A stretch of DNA of 64,000 nt from Prillingera fragicola (taxonomy: Eukaryota; Basidiomycota; Tremellomycetes; Trichosporonales; Trichosporonaceae). Below the pieces are notes generated by a model, which was not told where the DNA came from, did no database searches, and worked only from the letters and a program-made list of their open reading frames with translations. Made by a program: the position numbers and the translations under genes. Shown piece after piece: positions 42,920 through 54,345 of the stretch (position 1 is the first letter of the stretch; the number at the start of each line of letters is the position of its first letter). The stretch lies in assembly GCA_002335605.1 (NCBI GenBank), contig BEDY01000003.1, forward strand, positions 806,001 to 870,000, in the 5' to 3' direction.

Positions 42920-43357
42920 AGCGTGGAGTTGTTCATTTGGTTGTACTGTTAGATGCGACTCATGTGCATTATGCTCGCTTGTGTCTTGGCAGGCGGTGAG
43001 ATCCTTCGGCGGTGACTAAAGGTCGCCCGTTCAAGCCCGCTTACGCTCCCACACGGAGATGACAAAGCATGCATACCCCAACACATCCTGTCGCACGACA
43101 TGCACGGCAGCGCGCAAACAACGCACATACCACCCCTGCGCTGTTTCTGCGATGTCGAGATGAGTGGTTTTCGCGGCGCCACATCTCGATGGCAACTCAC
43201 CCAGGCGACGTGGTTTGTGCCTGTTGACGCCATCAGACTGCGGCGATCAGCGGCCAGCACTCTTTGTCACTTCAGCATAAATAGCCAGTACGCGTCTCGT
43301 TCATCTCCCTCACACTCACCTCCTTTTACGCTTTAGAACACTCGCAAATCAGACAAC
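42920..43357. other. Intergenic: ATX1 promoter
   Basis: 438 bp between the SEC5 stop and the ATX1 start. Besides the TATA-like site at 43277-43283 there is a TCACCTCC-rich leader. No copper-response element of a named type can be claimed. Confidence 0.5.
43277..43283 (+). promoter_or_regulatory. TATA-like element of ATX1
   Basis: ATAAATA lies 81 bp upstream of the ATX1 ATG, in a suitable position for a core promoter. Confidence 0.5.
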
Positions 43358-44062
43358 ATGGCTGTGAGTACCTTGAGCTGCTGTGGGGGAGCGCGTGCAT
43401 GGTGTCGAGGCTGGGCTGGAGGCCAAACACAGCTGCTCTGCAGCTTACAAACCGGCGCGTCGGCCAGTGGGTGGCAAGGTGGCCACGAGACGCCTGGCCC
43501 GGCACACTGCGCGGCGCTCTGCATGAGCAAATGCACATGCAGAGCACATGCAGAGACCCACGACTGAATCATGAAGCCAAGACACACGCTGACGAGCTCG
43601 CAGACTGTCGGTCCGGCTTACAACTACTCGGTCAAGATGACCTGCGGCGGCTGCTCGGGCGCCATTGACCGTGTCCTCAAGAAGAACATTGAGGCTCGTG
43701 AGTGCTCTGATAGGTGCCGGTAGGCGCCTGCCTGGAAGACGTGCTATACATGACGACGCTGACGCTCGTCTCTCGCTCCTTGCTCGCCATCATTGCTTCC
43801 TTCGCGTCCACGATCGCCACGTCTCGCATTCCCCGCGTGACGCCTCGCTGCCCGCTTTCTCTCCACCAAATCCTCTCCCCCCTGCCAAACGTCCACAGCC
43901 AACGGCTACACCGTCTCGCTCCCCACCCAGCGCTTGGTCGTGTACGGCCCCAGCCTGCCCCCCTTTGAGACTATCACCGAGAAGATTGCCAAGACCGGCA
44001 AGGAGATTCTGTCCAAGGAGGAGATTGCTGCCGGCGAGCCTGTGCCTGCTATTGAGGCTTAG
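43358..44062 (+). CDS. ATX1: Copper metallochaperone ATX1
   Basis: Three exons (43358-43363, 43604-43697, 43899-44062) give 87 residues. The heavy-metal-associated fold has VKMTCGGCSGAIDRVL with the MxCxxC copper site. It then has GYTVSLPTQRLVVYGPS and KIAKTGKEI, where the loop Lys near the site is kept. Atx1 carries Cu(I) in the cytosol to the Ccc2/ATP7 pump of the secretory pathway, which loads laccases and the iron-uptake oxidase. The first exon codes only for MA, and both introns are unusually long (240 and 201 nt). A start at the in-frame ATG at 43571 (MKPRHTLTSSQ) would avoid the first intron and give a longer N-terminus; the strong GTGAGT and GCTCGCAG signals favour splicing. Confidence 0.88.
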
Positions 44063-44424
44063 GTTGGCGCGCACACGAGCGAGCGAGCGAGAGCTCGTGA
44101 GTGAGTGTGTGGGCTGCAGAAGTCGACCGTCCGTGGCCGCGGCGGCGGACTGGTATGGACATGAATGTACAGCACTGCACGCTAGAAGATCTAATGCATA
44201 CGTCTCGTACTTGCGCATAACTGTACAGCAATACTGAGAGATGTTGGTTTCGTGGAGATGATGGTAGTACAGTTTCTGTCGACCGGCGAGATTGCTGCCT
44301 CTGTTGAGATGCTCGTTTCTCCGCTCTATGCGCTGTCGTTATGAATGTCCAAGGGCGCCCAATGGCCTGTGCCCTCCGTGTGTGTCGAGGTGGTCGTGCG
44401 CACGCTCTGCTGCCTCTCAACCGC
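44063..44424. other. Convergent 3' regions of ATX1 and ERV2
   Basis: 362 bp between the two stop codons; no gene visible. Confidence 0.5.
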
Positions 44425-45435
44425 CTAGGCAGCAATCGGTGCCGCAGTGGGGCTGGTCGGCAACCCACTCGAGCTCGTGACGTTGTCGGCACACCCGCAG
44501 TCGTACGTCTTGTCAAGGAGCATGCAGTCAAACTCGGGCTTGTTCAAACGCTCATTAACAAGGTTGTGCAGGTGGCACAACCAAAGCGAAGCCGATTTGC
44601 GTGAGCCAGTCTGGAAAGGCAGTGTGTCAGCGTCTGAGCGCCGGCTAGTCGGCTATCGCTGGCACTCACCTGAGGAGGGAACTTTTTGAGCAGCTTTTGA
44701 AAGTGTGCAGCGCATTCTCCGCAGGGGTACAGGCGCGAGAAGAGGTGGAAGAACGACTTGAGGGTCTGGCGGTCGTCCTCTGACGGTTTCTGTCCAGGTG
44801 AGCGTTTGTCCTTTGCGTGCCGCGGTCACGTACCTCTGGATAACGGAGCGTCATGAGATGCAGAACACGCCATGCTGCGCGGCCAAGCTCGGCTCTGAAG
44901 GTCAGCGCAGTCTAGAAGAGATGGCGTACTTGGCAGTAGCGTTTCCGAGGTGAGGCATGATGACGCCGCCGCCGATCACGTCCGCTCCAGGAATGTCCAA
45001 GGAATCAGCCTCGCCGCCGGCGGAAGGGGGAGGTGCAACAGGCGCGGCAGGAGCCACAGCGTCAACGGGAGGAGGGGGCTTTGCAGGCTCTGGCGCATCA
45101 CCTGCATGTGCCGTGTTGGCGCCGTCGGCCTTGACGTCGTCCTGGACTTTGCCGCCGCCGACGGCACTGTCGCCCATCTTGACCGGCTGGGCGGCGCGCA
45201 CCTCCTCGTCCTCGAATACCGGCGCATCGCCAAACTTGGCGTGACCGGCCCCGGGAGCGACGGGATCCTGGGGCTCGCGCCAGTGCTCCGAGTCGATACC
45301 GCCCTTGTCGAGCATGTCGCTCGCAATGTCGTACTCATCGGGCGGCTGGTTGTGGTAGAAGAAGATGAGTGCAGGGATTGTCACTACTGCGAGCACGATG
45401 ATGAACATGCGCGCAAACCGCGGCAAGTGCAGCAT
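44425..45435 (-). CDS. ERV2: FAD-linked sulfhydryl oxidase ERV2-like (ER)
   Basis: Four exons (44930-45435, 44834-44894, 44670-44789, 44425-44610) give 290 residues. An N-terminal membrane anchor (MFIIVLAVVTIPALIFFYH) precedes a Pro/Ala-rich lumenal linker of ~120 residues. The Erv fold then shows AAWRVLHLMTLRYPE, LFSRLYPCGECAAHFQKLL with the redox-active CxxC, WLCHLHNLVNERL and FDCMLLDKTYDCGC. Erv2 enzymes make disulfides and pass them to PDI with O2 as acceptor. The anchor and linker fit the ER form, not mitochondrial Erv1. A downstream Cys pair near the C-terminus (CMLLDKTYDCGC) may act as the shuttle. A Ser/Thr/Pro tail of ~20 residues ends the protein. Confidence 0.92.
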
Positions 45436-47158
45436 GGTGGCAATGGTGTGTAAAGGGAGTGTAGAGTGTCAGAGATGGGAGCTGTTGAAATCAAGGGCTC
45501 CAGTCAGCAGGCCGCAGCAGGTGGTGGTGGCAACGTTGGCGACTGGCAAGGCACCGAGAACAACGTTGATGCCACGCGAGTCTTTTTGTCGATCGCGAGA
45601 TTATCCGCAACACAATCGGTCCAAACGTCCGTCAATGTGCTCGTGGCGCGGGGTGCGGGGTACGCACAGATAGATGTACCAGGTGCATGCGCGGGACAGA
45701 GGTGGAGTTGGAAAGGCGGCGGAGTGAGCAACGGCCGCAGGGTATGACGGATGCCGCGAACATGTACGGGAGACCTTAAGGCGTGCGCGCTCGGCCACAG
45801 CCATGTGCCATGGGCCACTCATGGCCATACTGACGGCCAGTTCTGTTCGGTCTCGGATGCAAAGAACTCTGCTGCCAGGAGCTGCAGGCGCAGAAGACAG
45901 GGTTGGGTGGACCAGAAGACCATAACAGAGGACCTGAGGGGATGCAAACAAGACGGCAGGTACAAAAGTGAAGCACCAGGAGAACGGTGACTGACGCGTT
46001 TTGGCAACCAACTTGTCTGCCGCTCTTGCCGACTTTTTGTCAACATTGTGCGACGCGTAGGGCAGCAGTAGATGGTGGACAACTGCATACTTTTCACATG
46101 TCTACCGAGTGCATGTCGAGTGCATGTCAAGGGAGATTTCCTCGGTTGGCCCCGTGTGCTAGCTCTGGGCACATTACGACTTCGGGAGCAGAGCTGATCG
46201 TTGGAACTGATCTAAACGTGGGCGTGTTGCCAGTACCACCATGCCCAGGTAATGTTTCCAAAGCCCAGCCCAGAGTACCAGCGTCGACTTTTATTACCCT
46301 TTGCTGCTGAGACGCGTGCAGCTAAGCAAGGCAAAAAGGGATGTCGTCTGTCCACCGCGTCTGCATCGGCGGCACCCAGCCTCGAGCAGGAGGTTGACAA
46401 CGACAGACAAGCAGACATTCCTGCCCTAGCGATCAGTGCCTGGCCGCGCATGGGCCTGCCCGAGTTTCCCTGAATGTGCAGTGTGTGGCTCTGTCGGCAT
46501 GCCTCGCCTGTGTGTCGCTGTTTCCCACTGCTCGACCCGGTGGTCCTTTGCCCGTCTCGTTTTCTCCCTCTTGCGTCGTTGCCGGACACGTTCTGCAGGC
46601 CTTGTTTCCCTGCGTCCGTTCCTATGCATGCAGTTTGCAGTTGGGTGTTTGGAGTGTCAGAGAGTCACGCATGAGAGCAGCAGCAGCAGCAGCCATGGAT
46701 GCGGTTTCCAGTGGTAGTAGTCATTACGAGCACCTTCCCTGCGCCCCACCCTACCGTTCCCTGTCTCATCCCCCTTTCTCCTCTCGCGTCGTCCACCTAC
46801 TCTACCTTTGTCAATCTCCTCTTTTTCCGTCACCACTTGCAAGATCACTCCCCCTCCTCTACGCCGACGCCGAGGCCGCCCTTGTTGCTGTCAACCCTTT
46901 TGTGTCTATCCATCCACCCATCCATCCACAATCGACCCTCGGCGCACTTCACCACCACCTTCCCCCCTGCCCACAAAGGGGCCTCCTCATGCGGCTTCTT
47001 TAACACGCGCCGCCTAGCAGCGCCTCCCTTCCCGACGTAATCTCCACCCAGCACACTCCCTTGGGTACTCATCTCACACACTTTTACGCGTCGCCGCTGC
47101 GTCGGCAGCTTACCCCCACCCATCCTCCGTCGCCATATCCACCCTTCAGCAATCCGCG
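45436..47158. other. Divergent intergenic region, ERV2 / 994-residue protein
   Basis: 1.7 kb without a supportable gene. The last ~450 bp before the plus-strand start are pyrimidine-rich on the plus strand, as in a long leader (CTCTTTTTCCGTCACC; CATC repeats at about 46905-46930). A short CAG run is near 46678-46694. Confidence 0.55.
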
Positions 47159-50100
47159 ATGGCGAGCGGGTCAAACGCACCAGTGATATACGATGCACTC
47201 GTCGCGTGGCCCCCGCCACCGTCCATCGCCCGCTTTGCGACCTCGCCGCCTGGTACTGCCCGCAAGCAGCGCTTTAGCATCATTGGCTCACCTCCAGGTG
47301 CCAACCATCTCACGACAACGTTTGTGCCCAACGCGCCCATCGGAGGCTACGCGTCCCCCCGATCTGATGGTGGAAACACTGCAAGATCGTCTCGAGCGTT
47401 TCGTTCGCCCAGCGTAAAGGGCAAGGAACGTGCCCCGCCCACATCTTTGGATGATGGACGAGCGCCTCGACGCGACTATGCACCACCAAAGAGGCCACTG
47501 TCACCTGCCCAGCTCGGCCGTATCGCTCAGTCGTTTGGGATTGTCGTCCCAGGCATGCGCGAGGCGGGCACCGGAGGATCGTACACAAAAGATGGCTCTC
47601 CGAGCGTACGCTCACCGTCGCGCTCGGCACCTCAGCCCAATCCTTGCGGTCAAGTCGTGGCCGTGGTCCCCCCGGCTTCTCTTCTCGGAGCCTCGACCGG
47701 CCTGGACCCAGAGGCCGCAAGAGAGCGCGAACGACGATGGCGCAGAGGACGATTGTTACCGCTGCAACCCACACTTGGTGCTATGCTCGTCGCGATTGCG
47801 CGCGAGTTCGGTCTCCCTTCCACAACAGGCGTGAGCGTCTACCTGGGCCCACAATCAGGAGCGTACGGCGGTTCCCACGACTCGGGATCAGCATGCTCTG
47901 ACGACGGCGAAGCCGGGCCGCTCGTCACCCCAGCTACGTGGTCGACTCTGTTCACCCACGCCTCGCGCTCAGCCTCCATGTCGCCCTCCCCAACACCGGG
48001 AATGACGCCACAAAAGTTTACACGGCACGTCTCAACTGCGACCTTTGGCGGTGGCAGTGGCCCTCACTCTATGATTGTGTCCTCGCCTCTAGCGCCAGTC
48101 TCCGAGGTTGAGCCACCCGAGCCTGATCACTTCAGGTCATTGTCGTCGGACAAGGAAACACCAATGCCGAACGGACTCTCGCGCTCATCAAACGGATCGT
48201 CTGCATCCTCCTTCTCGCCCCGAACGCCTGCATCACTCGGATCAAACATTTCGCAGGTACCAGTGTTTGGGACAATCGAATTCGATGTCGACCCATCAGA
48301 AGCACGGTGGCTGGATGACTGGATGTTGAAAGGAGGTGCGACAAGGCGGAAAGGCACTGAAATGGCGAGTGCAGAGGGGATGCGTGAGCTTCAGCTCGTT
48401 GAGCGGCTCAAGGACGAGCGACCAAAGTTCCTCCGCGACATGGAGGCGGAAGTCGAGCGCGCCGAGGCTAAGGCTGCTGCTGCAAAGGCTGCTGCTGTCG
48501 CCGCTGCGAAGGAGCGCGAGCTGGCCAACGCGCGGGCCAACGACAAACCTCCTCGGAGACCTCTGGGCGACGCGTTCCCAGCTGCGAATAAATTGGCCGA
48601 ACGCAAGGTCGAACGGCTACCCGCAGCTAGTGCCGTCAAGGAGCGCAAGATTGGCATCGATCGCAATCCCAACGGCGGCTCTATGGAAGACCTACTGCCC
48701 GAAGGGTTTAACCAGGACATTGCCGAGGTTGTTGCCATGTTGGATGCCGGCGATGCCAACGAAGCCCTTCTCGCTAGTCCTATCACTTTGGGTCGCGAGC
48801 GGTTTGCACAGGCGCCCAACAGCATTGGTCTTGGCTACCCTTCAGTAGCCGCGCAAGATGACATGCGCGCAAGTGGCATCGTCATGGCTGACCAGCTGGA
48901 CAAGCTTGAAACAAGTCAGTCTACAAGAGTGTACAGGCGCTAACCCTTCAGTGATGCGTGATCTATCGCCTCGGGACATTGCATTCTCCTCCCCTCGTTC
49001 GGCCTCGTCCCCATTGTCAGCAGAGAGTGAACGTGCACCGGTGAAGCTCCACGACCTTCCCGCCCGCGGCTCATCGCGTCTGCCGTACCTCCAGCCCGAC
49101 CCTCCACGCCGCATGTCGCCGTTGGGTCCTGGAAAGCGCGCTGCCTCGGACCCTCACCGCACTCCAGGTTCAGAGCTGAGCTCGCCGCCCACGCAGTGGC
49201 CCGCAGTGCCATATGACAGGTTGCGAGAGGTCCCTCCAGTTTCCCAATCGAGACGCTTGGGCAGCGACGGCACATCGGAGCGCAACCATCGACGTCAGGA
49301 GTCTGCATCGAGCAATGGTCAAGCTCCTCGGCGTCCCGCCCCCCCCCCCACCCCCGACCTCGCCACCCCGGAGCTCGTGCAGCAGGTACTCCCGCCAGAG
49401 AAGGTCGACGCAGTCGTCAAGGCAGGGGCTACGCCGTCCCCAGGTGACCCACGGAACCGCACGACACGCCCAAGCTCGATCTCTCTCCGCGGACTCCGTC
49501 GTCAGGTCAGCTCCAAGGTTCTTGCTCCACCCAAGGACCAGGTGCGCCCCCGCGACCGCGCTCACGCGTACGCCGTGGCCAACTCGCGCGGCGTAGAGTC
49601 TTCCCCGGACGGATCCGACTTCCACCCACCCTCGGCGTTTGCCTACAACACCACTGGTCACGCGCCGAGCCGCAGCAACCTGGACCCGGAGCAGGACATC
49701 CCCCCGCCCCTGCCCGTTCATGGGCGTGCGGCCGCGTCGCCGTACGTCGACCCGTACGGACCTCCACCACCCGGGCCAGGCCAGCACAGCCAGCGCGGCG
49801 GCGGCCCAGGGTTCACCAGCCGGTTCTTCAACTTTGGCGGACGCAAGCGCGACGAGCCCCAGCAGATTATGAGCATTTCGTCGCCCATTGCCTCGAGCGT
49901 CAAGCACGTCACGCCTGCGGATCTCGCGGCCTCTGGCGCGGCCGGCGGTCTGTCTGCGGGACCCCTCCCCGGTCCTGCCCCGAGCACACCTCTTCCGGCG
50001 GCACGGTACAGTGATCAGCTCACTCCCGGCGACGACCGGCGGGCATCCCTCCCCAACTCGCCGACATCTCCGCGGCACGTCCGTCGCAAGCCTGTTCCCG

Positions 50101-50180
50101 GCATGGCGGGGCAGCGCGACAGTACGCAGACCACGGGCAGTGTGTCGACCGAGTCGCCCGCGCGGTACCCCGACCAGTAG
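47159..50180 (+). CDS. Large unknown protein with a coiled-coil/Ala-rich segment
   Basis: Two exons (47159-48914 and 48952-50180, intron 37 nt with GTCAGT donor) give 994 residues. The first ~350 residues are Ser/Pro-rich with two more ordered patches: PLSPAQLGRIAQSFGIVVPG and RGRLLPLQPTLGAMLVAIAREFGLPS. A conserved-looking block PVFGTIEFDVDPSEARWLDDW, with MRELQLVERLKDERPKFLRD after it, leads into a Glu/Ala coiled coil (EVERAEAKAAAAKAAAVAAA). A further block, FNQDIAEVVAMLDAGDANEAL, ends exon 1. Exon 2 is Pro/Ser/Arg-rich and disordered. No enzyme motif, signal peptide or membrane segment is seen. The alternating ordered patches and low complexity suggest a scaffold. I do not recognise the family. 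Confidence 0.75.
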
Positions 50181-50340
50181 ATCTGTCCAAGCATGGTAGT
50201 AGCTTGTCCATCTCGTAGCTTTAGAGTTACATTCCATCTTGCATCTGTATGCAGTAGTATAGTGCCTATGCGCGTGTGTGGCAGGCAGTGGAGTGAGCGT
50301 GCGTAGCGTACATGGTATACTCGGCTGGCGGATCTGCACC

Positions 50341-53300
50341 TCAGATGTAGAGCGCGAGCGTAAGGGAGTTGACCGAGAGGAAGTCCTGCGTACGTCAGCA
50401 TGGAAGAGAAACACAGCTAGACTTACACCCTCTGTCATCCACTTCTCGTCGACGAGGAAGTGGATGGGCATGTCGACGAGATGGCCGCGAATCTGTGACA
50501 AGAGCTCCTTGACCTGGCCGAGCGAGAGCTCCTTGTTGGCAACGTGGCCGGTGAGGACTCCAGTGTTCTTGCCAATGTACTCTTTGTACTGTGCCCACGA
50601 ACGGACCATGTCGTTGGGGACGGGACGGAAGATGCGCTCAAAGATGCGGCGGTTGTTCTTGGCCGTCTCCGACCACAAGCGGTTAAAGTCGACAGACAAT
50701 GGGTCCTCGACCAGCTTGTCGGCCTCGGATCCAAAGTCGTACGCCACGGGGTTGGGGGCCGCGCGCATCGCCTGCGTGGGCTCGGCGTCGTGGATGACGT
50801 CCTGAGGGGGGACGAGACCCAGGTGCTCGCGCATGAGCGAACGGCGCCACGTGGTCGCAAGGCGGCCAGCCATGTACTTTTTGCCGTTCATCTGCATCTC
50901 AACCATGTCCGTGTCCTCTGGTTTGTCAGTTGTTGGCCAGCAGAAGCGCTACTCACCCATGATTATACAAATCTCAGAGTCATGGTTGCCGTTCTGGCTA
51001 CGGTCGTTGAGGTTGGCACTGCCGCAAATGACACGACGGTCGTCGACAATCATGAGCTTGGAGTGAATGTAGAGAAGTTCGGTCACAATCGAGTCGAGCT
51101 CCTCCTGCTCGGTGCCAGCCCACTTCTCGTCCAGAACGGAGCCGCCAGACAAGAGCGCGTGTTGGCAAATGTTGTCGGAAACGGGCGAGTCGTCCTGAAC
51201 AGCGGCGGCCTGGAACCTTTCGAGAATCTCCTTGGCATCCTCTTGGGTCTTAGGCAGAGGAACTGCATCCTGGGCCGTTTTACTCTTCTTGTTCGTGTCC
51301 CTCTCCTTGGTCTGCTGGTCGTGGGCCTTCTCAATGTAGACAACCTCGTCCTCCTCGGCCTCGTCGTGAGGGCCACCGACGTACAGACGAGCAAGAGCAA
51401 CCTGCGCCTCGTGGAAGGTGACGCCCGAGGCCTGCTCCATAAGCTTGATGGCACTCTTGGGGTTGTTGATGCGGTCGTAGCTGCGCAGGTTGTAGAACGA
51501 AATGTACGCGTTAGGGTCGTAGCCCTCTTCGCGAATACGGTCAAAGATCGAATTGCCACCACGGTTAATGGAGCGGTACTGAGCCTCCATAATGGCCTTG
51601 AGGCCGGACTGGCCCTGGATGTCACCGGGGAAAGCAGGGACCTCGGGGATGAGAACAAAGATCTTGAAGTTGCGGCCGTCCTTGGCAGCGGAGACGACTC
51701 GCTCAACAAGGGCAGCTCCAATGAGATTCTTCACAGGTCCACCCTCGCGAGTGGTCGTGATGAAGAACTGGTTTTCAATGTAGATGCAGTGGTTGGCCTC
51801 GCGAATCATCGCAATGTAAGCTTGCTGGATCGAGTCTTCGGGGAGAATGCCGTGGCTCCAGTCGGCAGCCGAACGGAGGACCTGGACACGGACAGTACCC
51901 TCGGGGACCTCCTCCTCAGCGCGGGGAAGATCAGATGGGGGCCAGTGGTAAGGGTGTATGACTCGGCGGCCAAACTGTAGAGAGTTAGCGGCGGTTTCAT
52001 CAACCGTGGCGACTAACGTCCTTGAACTGAGAGATGTGGGGGTGCTCGGCACGCAGGTGCTGCTCCTTGGCGAGTTCCTTGGCTGCCTCGGACTGAGCCA
52101 TGACCTGGTCCCAGGCTGGGAGAGTCAGCATACATCAGTTGTGTCCACTTACGCTCAGGAAGGGAGAGCCACTCCATGCGGTGGTTGTGCTTGTACCTGA
52201 GACGTCAGCGCCTGTGCCCAACCGAGTGAGTCGTACTTGAGGCCCTTGACCTATGACGTTAGCTCTAATCTATACGCTCTTATTGCCACCGCTTACAAAG
52301 TTCCAACGCTCGCAGAAGTGCTGGAGCAGGTCAACAACACAGGGGCCGAGCAGCGTCAATGAAGTGTCGTGCCAGGCTGGGAGTTTAGCAACAGTTTCCC
52401 TTCCTCGTAACAGTACGCACGCATGCGAGTAGCATCCTGGATTGCAAGCTCGTTTGAGGCAAACTTGTCGACCTTTTGGAAGTCCATGATACGCGAGTTG
52501 TTGTAGTCTGGGTCGTCAGCAAGCCATCAGTGACGATCAGTACTCACCCTGGCCGGGGAAGAGCGACCTGCTGAACTGCGTAGGGTGCATGTCGGCAAGG
52601 GGATGACTCTGGGTATCCCAACGACCAAAACAGGCGTCGAGACCACCCATGGCGGCGACCTTGTTGTCGACAATGCAGAGCTTCTCGTGGTGGGAGAAGT
52701 AGTAGACGAGCTCGCCTGTAAACAGTGCGTTAGCCGGCGACACCAGTTGCCAAGTCTGAATGAGTACTGACCTCCAGAGTGATCAGGGTGGCGCATGACA
52801 CAAATGTTGTCGTGCAGGTCCTCAAGGGCGTGCTTTCGGGTTAGCCTGGAATAGCAGCGGGACGTCATACCTTGGTGTGCTTTGAGCCGAGCGACATGGA
52901 CGCGGTGACCTGTGGGAGTTTGTTAGCAAGCTTGCTCGACGGTCGGCATCGGGCCAGCCCACCTCCTTGTAGACCTGGACGTAGATCTTGACGCCCTCGG
53001 CGGCCTTGCGCTGAAGAAGACGGTCCAACCTCCACTCGGGGTGCAGAGCCGCGGGACGCCTCAGCTGGATCTCGGGCGAGAGCCACCAGTCGAGAATCAT
53101 AATGCTCTGCGTTGTGTGAGCCACCGCAGTCGTTGTCTGTCGCCCAGCCTAACTCACCTCCTGGGCGCTGTCAATAATCTCGGAGAGTGCCCAGAAGTAG
53201 TCTGAACGTTGATGGTTAGCTCCCTGCTGTTGTTCTCGCAGCAACAGTCCCACGTACCATGGCCGTCGATATGCCATTTCACTATATTGCCAGTGCGGTC

Positions 53301-53525
53301 TGGAGCAAAGGAGCGGAAGCGGTGAGAGTCACGGATGGCGGCTATTTGAGCATCAATTGCCTTTTCGTGCTCTTCATCGTGGCGATGGTTTGGATTCAAG
53401 GTAGTGCTGATGGCGATGCCCACGCGCGAAATGTCGCTGGCGAGGTTGTCAAACTTGTCGCGAAGCCTTGAGCGCATGCCGCCCTTCCTCGAGGTTTCCG
53501 AGTCAGTGTCTGAAGTCTCGGACAT
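50341..53525 (-). CDS. PLD1: Phospholipase D (HKD superfamily), 14 exons
   Basis: Exons: 53258-53525, 53158-53201, 52965-53106, 52871-52909, 52772-52832, 52549-52715, 52421-52507, 52297-52376, 52237-52250, 52153-52196, 52018-52115, 50957-51974, 50427-50917 and 50341-50385, giving 865 residues. Both HKD motifs are present: FSHHEKLCIVDNKVAAMGG and IHSKLMIVDDRRVICGSANL. Between them are SIMILDWWLSPEIQLRR and NHCIYIENQFF, typical of eukaryotic PLDs. The enzyme cleaves phosphatidylcholine to phosphatidic acid and choline. The N-terminus lacks PX and PH domains, so membrane binding would differ from yeast Spo14. An acidic/Lys insert (EEDEVVYIEKAHDQQTKERD) precedes the second motif. The 13 introns are 37-56 nt, and exon 9 is only 14 nt. 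Confidence 0.92.
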
Positions 53526-54345
53526 GGCGGAAAGAGGACACCGGCTGTGCAGTTGTTGTTATAGGGTGAGCCGGGTGGTGGGTAGGTGCGTAGCGAGTGC
53601 GTGTGTGTGTGTGTGTGAGGTGATGGATGCCTGTGCGGACAGGAACTCGAATGGATTGGCAGTGTGGCTGTGACCCAAGAACCAAGATGCGCGAAGACGA
53701 GTTCGGTTATGACAAAGACAGAGAGAAGAGTGCATTATGACAAGCAGAAGTAACCGTCGTGCACCTGGTGCTAGCTGCTGCTACCTGCCGTTGCAGTGGT
53801 GGCTTGCTGCTGAACTTGGTGCGCAGTTGGACTCCTCCACCCTGCATCCACGGCGAAGTGGCCGGGGGAAGGCGCAGCAGCAAGTGGCCGGGGGTATGAC
53901 GCAGGGGATCGGTAGTTGTTGCCGAGGGACAGTGCCAGGAATATCTCGCAAGACCCTGAATATCTTCCCTCAGTAGCCCCAATTTGATATTACGTAATAT
54001 TTTGATTCCGGCGTAACCGTCAACCCGGCCGCCGCCTGCGCTGCGACGGGATCAAATGTCGTCCCACCCTGCAGTCCCCGCCCTGAGGGATTGCTGTGAC
54101 TGTACGGTGAGAGCGCGTCCAGAGCGACGAGGACGCGTCTCAATGTGGAGGGCAAACACAAACTCGACAACATCACCTTCTGGCCAAACAATTACTAGTC
54201 ATCATCTACCTTGATATACAGCAAAGCATTCTACAAGGGTCAGCACGTGCATAGCTGGCTCGCTGCTTCTGCCCTCTTCTCCTCCTCACCTTCTTTCTCC
54301 TCCCCTCCCCTCCCTTCCCTCACCACCACATCCCTCCTCCCCGCC
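53526..54345. other. Divergent intergenic region, PLD / CDC45
   Basis: 820 bp. A (GT)n microsatellite lies at ~53601-53617 just upstream of the PLD start. A CACGTG (GTCAGCACGTGCATAG) is at ~54245-54250, about 100 bp before CDC45. The CDC45 leader is a CT-rich run. Confidence 0.55.

Noticed and set aside
43364..43603. Possible box C/D snoRNA in ATX1 intron 1
   Set aside because: No convincing RTGATGA and CTGA pair with a terminal stem could be found by eye.
49170..50906. 578-codon open frame on minus over the 994-residue gene and the PLD 3' end
   Set aside because: Its upstream half is the true PLD exon 13; the rest is antisense shadow after the intron.
50544..51980. 478-codon plus-strand frame over PLD exons
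   Set aside because: Antisense shadow of the HKD-containing exons; composition typical of a reverse frame.
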